Assembly: GCA_001574975.1 (NCBI GenBank)
Contig: KQ965759.1
Location: forward strand, 1-64,000
Direction of reading: 5' to 3'
DNA length: 64,000 nt
Source: Gonapodya prolifera JEL478
Taxonomy: Eukaryota > Monoblepharomycota > Monoblepharidomycetes > Monoblepharidales > Gonapodyaceae
Below, one piece after another: positions 58,009 to 64,000 of this stretch. The notes beneath the pieces are model-generated. The model searched no databases and was not told the origin of the DNA. It was given only the letters and a program-made list of their open reading frames with translations. The first letter of the stretch is position 1, and the number at the start of each line of letters is the position of its first letter. Made by a program: the position numbers and the translations under genes.

Positions 58009-58451
58009 ATCGACACGTTCTTCCTGGCTGCTGATCCTCTAGAGGGAACGTTGCGAATTGTCCTGGCCTCGAGCGAAAACAGTGAACGACCCTGAAATTG
58101 TAAAAAAGCGAGGAGGCCAATTGACCGCATGACCACGAAACAGTGAGGGACGAAGACATCGCGCACGACTGAATCCATTGCTAAGAGACATAGGAATTGT
58201 AGTCTACTTTACTTCTGTATATTTTGCTCCGGAATAAACATGTGGGGGGGAGGAGCAGAACTATAATGATCAGTAGATCCAGTCCAGACCGCAATGCATT
58301 TGCCAATAAAACAAACCGGAAAACACATCAAAATGATTGGCAACATGTGATACAATGAACGATCAATCGATTCACTGAAGAACCCGGAAGTTGAAACAAC
58401 ACACATGCACTCGACGAGAAATGGCGTACAAGAGAGGACGACAGCTGAGAA

Positions 58452-60022
58452 TCATGAGTCCTGGTATTCTTCTGGGTTCACTTCAACAAGGCGTTCCGTC
58501 AATCCGAGAGAGCCGAATGTATTGATCACAGGGATGACATCTTCACAGGGAAAAGAAAGTCACTCAAGACCGATGGGAAAGGCGCCCTTTTATTGCTCAC
58601 CTTTTAGCACGGCCTCCCAGCTTTAGGCTCGCCAAGATAGAGAGTGAAGACGGGTTAACATCATGGAACGGCAAGGATCAAAACAGGAAACATACCGATT
58701 CCAAATACTTCTTCCAATTTTAGTCTCCGAAGCATGAATCTTCAGAACACGTCCATGCACTTCCGCTTTCTCAAGGGAGTCCATGACAACAGTATTAAGA
58801 GCCTCGTCAGGAGTCCATGATGCAGTTTCGATACTGCCCAAGATTTCGGAGTGGGACATTCCTCTTCCTAGAACTCCACCCGATCCAGGTTCGCCTGGAT
58901 TTGATGTCGCGTTTTCTGCTCTTAATGCCTTAGAAAGTGCATGCTTGGCACAGAGAAGATGTATGGCGCCAATCTGGAGGATGTGAAAGAGAACAGTCAT
59001 TCCTGGGATTGGAAAAGTTGGCGCTGCTTTCAACAGTTTACGAATGATTCTGGTGCAGGTATCTGCAAGCACTATGGACGGCACAAAGCTCTCGCTGCCC
59101 ACCCTGCCGAAAATTCCATCAATGGCTCTTTGGTATACAAGAAGACTGCTCGGCGAGTGAAGCTGACGGTGGGTATGTCGAGTACGGTGTTTGGCCGAGC
59201 GAGTCAGAAGAATAAGCAGCACTCGGAGGATTAATAAGAGGATCGTTAGAGGATCCACTGAACTTTGTTGATAAGCCTGGCAAAGAGATGGTGAGTTGAG
59301 CTGGACTGGAACTCGAATTCGGATATTACGTACGTATCCCAGGGTCTAAGCTGGTACTGAATCACCGAGAGAGATGTTTCCCAACGAAAGAATATCACCC
59401 AGAGCCGGGGTATTCGACGTCGTCACGGATGGGAAGAGAAACGTAAAGAGGTGACGAGCGCGACTGTGAGCTCGCGGACGAGTCGGATTCGGGAGAGTCT
59501 CGTGGAAGTTGATGATTGCGGATAGGCTGAGAGTCAGTGTATATGTTTCGCTCGAGGCGTCCTCGCTTTGGAAGTGACGATGTCAATTATTGGGTGATTG
59601 CAACCACCACCTTCCTCCTGATAGTTCAGTAAGAATGCCGTGCTCCTGCATTTTGTTCGTGTTCTCAACAAATAGGACACTCACCCTTCTTGCCGATCGT
59701 GGCGAAAGTGGATCCCCTGCAGGACCTCTTGGCTTCTGTTCCCAGCTGTAATCACACACGAGGCCGCGTATCTCGCAGTGCGAGCATCGGGGTTGCCCAG
59801 AGTCACACCTGTCCGGGGGCGTTTCAGACAAAAGATGGCGCATGTAACGTTGACATTGCGCTCGTAACGGTTGTCGGGCGACATTGCTCACTTTTTTTTC
59901 GCTGTTCGGCAGGAGAAACATGCTTTGGAGACATGGCGTTTGTTTTTGCGACGTCTCGCCGTGTTTCCCTCGATGGCATTCGCTGGCAGATTCCCGACAG
60001 GAGAATCGGTGCCACCGGACAT
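58452..60022 (-). CDS. Zn2Cys6 transcription factor, array copy 3, internally deleted
   Basis: The start at 60022 (MSGGTDSPVGNLPANAIEG) leads to the cluster, split by an intron: SKACFSCRTAKKK (near 59890) and CDSGQPRCSHCEIRGLVC (near 59760-59810), then YSWEQKPRGPAGDPLSP. A linker exon (about 59400-59580) follows. The C-terminal region is present: VGSESFVPSIVLADTCTRI (59080), FHILQIGAIHLLCAKHALSK (58970) and the final exon ending ERLVEVNPEEYQDS at 58452. Missing are the LFDDLPPLPSSE exon and almost all of the middle domain; only a short PLTILLLILRVLLIL piece (about 59210-59255) remains of it. The copy is half the length of its neighbours. If expressed it could bind DNA without the regulatory domain and act as a competitor, or it may be dead. 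Confidence 0.7.
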
Positions 60023-60632
60023 ATCGCCTTGTCTGCAATTTTAATGGGCTAGATGTATCTTGTCCGTGTGCGCTGTTTGGCGAGCGAAACGGTGAATGAC
60101 TAAATGACCCTGAAAGCTTGACTTTAATGGGATCGGGTGAGGTTGGATGGGGAACAGACCTCATGACGGGAAAGGGCAACAACAAATCGAACACGACGGA
60201 CTCCATTGTGAAGCGAAATATCTTTTCTTGCGGTCTATAATGAGCCCTACACTTCTCTATTGGAATAAACATGCACCGAGTAGGAATGAAGGCAAAGAAG
60301 ATCGGGTCCAGACCGCACCCCATCCCTCTTCCACTAGTCACTATCACATATTCACTACGTGCGTGGGTTGAAACACCGCGTTCAAGAGTCCAATGATGCT
60401 TGACTCCGGGCCCCGTTTCGTTATGCCTCCCGCCAGTATTAATCCACTCAACTGCAATATTTGGTTAGTTCGCTAATTTATAAGGCATTGGATTACTGGC
60501 AAGTCCATGCTATATTCATCAATCATATGATTAACCACGAAACTAGATGCTGGAGCAAATACACATTAACGCGACGAAGCATGGTATACAAAAACAACAG
60601 AATTTTATGCGAATGACGGCGAATCGATCGTG
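60023..60632. other. Spacer between array copies 3 and 4
   Basis: About 610 bases holding the promoter of copy 3 and the 3' end region of copy 4. A minus-strand open frame continues upstream of 60022 but has no similarity to paralogue sequence, so it is probably leader. Confidence 0.45.
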
Positions 60633-63600
60633 TTATTCCTCCAGATCCACTTCAACAATGCGTTCGGTCAATTGCAAAGCCATTCCGAGTGCGCTAACGA
60701 CAGGGAAGACATCTTAACAGTGCAAAGAAAGTCATGTAAGGCGCACGCGAAAGGAGGCTCGATGTTACTCACTTTTTACCATAGACTCCCACCTTTTGTT
60801 TCGCCAAGACAAAGCGTCAGCATATGCTACAACAGGGAAGAAAAAAAATGACACGAAACATACATATTCCAAACACCTTCTCCCATTTTGGTCTCCAAAG
60901 CATGAATCCTAAGAACACGTCCATGCACTTCTGCCTTTTCAAGGGCGTCCATGATAACAGTGTTCAGGGCGTGGTCAGACGTCCACGATGTTGTCCCAAT
61001 ACCGTTCGAGACTTCGTAGAGTTGCATTCCTTGTCCTGTAATCCCATCTGATCCAGGTACACCGGGATTCGACGTCCCTGTCTCCGCCTTTTGTACCTTC
61101 GAGAGTGCATGTTTGAGGCAGAGAAGATGGATGGCGCCAACATGGAAGATATGGAAGATAGCAGTTGTTCCTGGGAGAGGAAATGTTGGCACTGCGCTCA
61201 AAAGAGCACTTATAAGTCTGGTACAGGCATTTGCAAGTTCCATGCATGGTACAAAGGTCTCGCTGCCCACCCTTCCAATAAAAATTTTGCATGATCGTTT
61301 TTTGGGATATCTTGAAAGCGAGCTAGAATATGAAGCTCACCATGCAGTATCCTCAAGCATATTCTTCGTCTGTGGACCCATAGGGATGAGCCAATTTGAA
61401 TAGACCATGATTGCCATCACTGCGACTTGATATGGTAGACTGGATGGAAGGTGTCGGCATTCGTCAAACCAACCGTGGTAGACATTAATTGGGTCGGGAT
61501 ATAATTCTTCCAAAGTCAACAGGTGGACAGCAGGAGGGAACATCTGATTATATGAAATTTATGTAACGGTTACTGTAAAGCGATCAGCAACCCAACTCTC
61601 ACGACTCACACTCAACAGCTTCGCAGACACCGCCGTGTGTGTTTCAAACTCCATCTTCCTCGCTAATGGATCCACACTGGAAGAAAGCCTCAAAATGGTC
61701 CGACTTTGCTTTGCGACACCTGCGAATAGAAGCCACATGTGGTCTTTCGTCACGTCGGAAGTCACTTGTGAACTGTCCATGAAGAGTGGGGGGTCGGCCT
61801 GCACAATCCAACCGGGGAGATTCACAGGTGCGCCTGAAGGCGGCGGATCCAAATTGAAGTACGTTTCTGCGCATGGTAATAGAATAGTAGGCTGCATTTC
61901 CGGGATCCTGGGCTGCGATCTGAAACCAACTGCATTGATAGAAGACATGTACCAACACCACCTTTTCAGAAGCAAACACGAATTCAGGCTGGCACTTGGG
62001 GCGAGGGTCAGAGACCCCTTGCGTGATATTCTCCACATACCACCACCCTCGTCGTCTCTCCTCTCGCTCAATCCAATCCATTTTGACGGAGGGGTCGACT
62101 TCCAAATCCATGCGCATCGCTTTAGCGACTGAGAGAGTAAAATTGAGCCACTGAAGACGGACAAGATCATTCACCAAAACAAAGGATGTACACGACCTTT
62201 GAGTGAAAACTCACCGTCTGCCCACTGGTCGCATGGTGTCCCAAGTCTACGATTACAAAAAGCGTCCACATCATGAGTGATTGAAACGTGGCCAAGCTCA
62301 AAGTCCCTTTAAGCACCGTTTCCGTGTTCCATTTTAAGTATCGTGCTACCCGCTTTGAGAACAGAGGTCGGAGAACGTCACGTGCAGGGTGTTTTCGACA
62401 TCCCAAACACAGCACCGAGAGAAGCAGGATGGGTTCCAGAGTCCCCGACCTCACTCGAGCAAAAAACGTTGGCTTGTGTATAATTAAGAATGCTAGAATG
62501 ACCTCCGTCAGTTTTTTCATTTAAAAGGGAAACAAGAAAGCTCCACAACTTACGAAAGAGGTTATCTCCAGCTTGCGCGTCCTGAAACACTTGAAAAACC
62601 ATCTCATTCATAACTTCCGAGCTTGGAAGGGGCGGCAAGTCTTCGAACAGCGAGAGCTGTCGTGGTAATCTAGCGGGAAGATGGCCCATGATCGATGACA
62701 ATGAAGGATTGACGTGTGTCGTAGTTGGTGCGAGATGTTGGGGAAGCGTGGCGCCAAAGGTAAAACCATTCAGACGACTGAAGTTCGAGGTGAATGGAGC
62801 TGACGTGGGATAATATGCGAAATTCGTGGTTGCAGTCGACTGAAACCAACCCACACAATGGTTTTGTTCATACGATCACCTTGCTTAAAACGGGATCTGA
62901 AAAAAGAAGCAGAGCACTCACATCAATCACTTGTGACCCACGCTTTGGTATATCCTCGCTTCCGCGATTGTCGGAAACCACGCGGTCAAATTTAAACAAG
63001 GCCCAATGTTCTGTCTTAACAGTGAATGTATTTTGGCGAGGAATGCCGGCCGGTTGCAACTGCAAACCTCCAGGAAGCCTTGGATTCAACACAGGCGCGG
63101 AGTAAACTTGAGGCGGGCCTACGAAGAGCCCCTCGGTCGATGGAACTGGATGTTGATGTGGTACGCTTCCCAAAGACAGAAGTTTGCCCAGAATATCAGT
63201 CGTTGCATTCATGGGAAGAGGAGTGTTGCGAGGTGGCGAGGAGGTCGAGTCCGAACTCGCAGGTGAATCAGAGTCTCGCGAAGTTGGCGTAAAATGACGA
63301 AGATAAGTGGATTGAGAGGAGGAATGAGTCCTTTGCTCAACGTGCCGGTGCTGGAGAATGGAAGAATGTCAATGAGCACTTCGATAATGCAATCGTCGCT
63401 CGTTTAGCAGTCATCTGAACTCCAAATCTGTGGTCCTTCCATTGAGCCTTCTCTGGCAAGAGTCGCGTCTGTCGTTCGTACGGAGAAAAGAGAACTCTCA
63501 CCTTTCGTTCAGTTCGCGAAGAAAGCGGATCCACTTGTGGGCCTCGCCGTTTCTGCTGCCAGCTGTAATCACACACGACGTCACGCACTTCGCAAAGCGA

Positions 63601-63886
63601 GCATCGCGGTTGACCAGAGTCGCATCTGTCCGTGTGCGTTTCATACGGTGTATGGCAGTTTCAAGTCAATCAAGGTGGCACTGAGCTGGAAATAGTTGTC
63701 CAGGGACATCTCTCACTTCGTTTTCGCTGTTCGACAGGCTAAACACGCTTTAGAAGCGTATTTGCCTGGTCTGCGACGCCGTGTGCTGCTTCCTTCGTTT
63801 GCGTCAAATGCCGGACGTGGATTTCCAGGGGAGGAGCGATCGCCGCCACACATCGTATCGTCACGTTCTTCGCGACTGGACATTCT
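60633..63886 (-). CDS. Zn2Cys6 fungal transcription factor, array copy 4
   Basis: The start at 63886 (MSSREERDDTMCGGDRSSPG) leads to the cluster, split by an intron: SKACLACRTAKTK (near 63720-63755) and CDSGQPRCSLCEVRDVVC (near 63560-63625), then YSWQQKRRGPQVDPLSSR. Later exons include QLSLFEDLPPLPSSEVMNEM (about 62630), the fungal-specific middle domain (IHKPTFFARVRSGTLEPILL near 62460, KRVARYLKWNTETVLKGTLS), WIEREERRRGWWYVENITQG (about 62050), LPSSLPYQVAVMAIMVYSNW (61410), VGSETFVPCMELANACTRLI (61250) and the end ERIVEVDLEE at 60633. The tail is shortened by an early stop relative to the NPEEYQD ending of the others. This is the most complete member of the array. An upstream in-frame ATG (63982) exists but lacks paralogue support. 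Confidence 0.84.
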
Positions 63887-64000
63887 CCAGAGTTGTCGTT
63901 GCGAGATGCGATGATCCCGAGTGAATGGGCAAATGCACCTGAAATTGTGAAAAGTGGGAAAGGGTTGAGCCCGCCACGACAACCGCCAGGTCCCAAATGA

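Noticed and set aside
1-64000. tRNA, rRNA or other structural RNA genes
   Set aside because: I looked for B-box-like GGTTCGA motifs and found only copies inside exons or without a matching A-box; a covariance-model scan would be needed to exclude diverged ones.

Overview
The window reads as nuclear DNA of a filamentous or zoosporic fungus. Genes are dense and rich in short GT-AG introns (mostly 60-90 bases, with coding exons as small as 9, 16, 17, 25 and 26 bases). Four tandem Zn2Cys6 transcription factors carry the fungus-specific middle domain. A tyrosine-kinase-like/Sel1 repeat relic, a hevein-type chitin-binding domain and a dopamine-beta-monooxygenase-like relic would fit an early-diverging (chytrid-like) lineage. 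The kingdom is well supported; the lineage is inference.

Region 1, 1-5,100: two old mobile elements. A Copia-type LTR element lies on the minus strand and runs off the left edge (gag, primer site and probable 5' LTR visible). It abuts a plus-strand element with an integrase, a chromodomain and a Ulp1-like protease. Region 2, 5,160-15,500: a truncated dihydroxy-acid dehydratase copy, a SAM methyltransferase, a large gene with a split, catalytically degenerate condensation-type domain, two tandem short-chain dehydrogenase remnants, and a WBP4/FBP21-like splicing factor. Region 3, 15,700-25,800: housekeeping block with SSF1/PPAN (Brix, 60S assembly), an alpha/beta hydrolase, GTP cyclohydrolase I, small remnants, an F-box-like gene and short-form tRNase Z. 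Region 4, 26,000-36,300: a secreted protein with a hevein domain, a broken GPI-anchored DOMON/copper monooxygenase gene, a PX-BAR sorting nexin and a FATP-type very-long-chain acyl-CoA synthetase. Region 5, 36,600-50,800: MYND and RING-like reading frames, an F-box/LRR gene, a decayed kinase-Sel1-kinase gene, a thioesterase-like gene, a second alpha/beta hydrolase and REI1 (late 60S maturation). Region 6, 51,050-64,000: four head-to-tail paralogous Zn2Cys6 regulators on the minus strand, one with an internal deletion and one with an altered N-terminus.

There is no operon-like or biosynthetic logic across the window. SSF1 and REI1 both act in 60S biogenesis but lie 30 kb apart. The most unusual items are the phased array of nine Gcn4/AP-1 heptamers in the Copia LTR, the split condensation-like protein, the DOMON/copper monooxygenase relic, the secreted protein ending in a hevein domain, and the tandem regulator array. 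Exon boundaries were worked out by hand. The genes given with explicit joins close in frame; others are given as spans. Gaps of N lie at 4382-4385, 6062 and 11475-11543.
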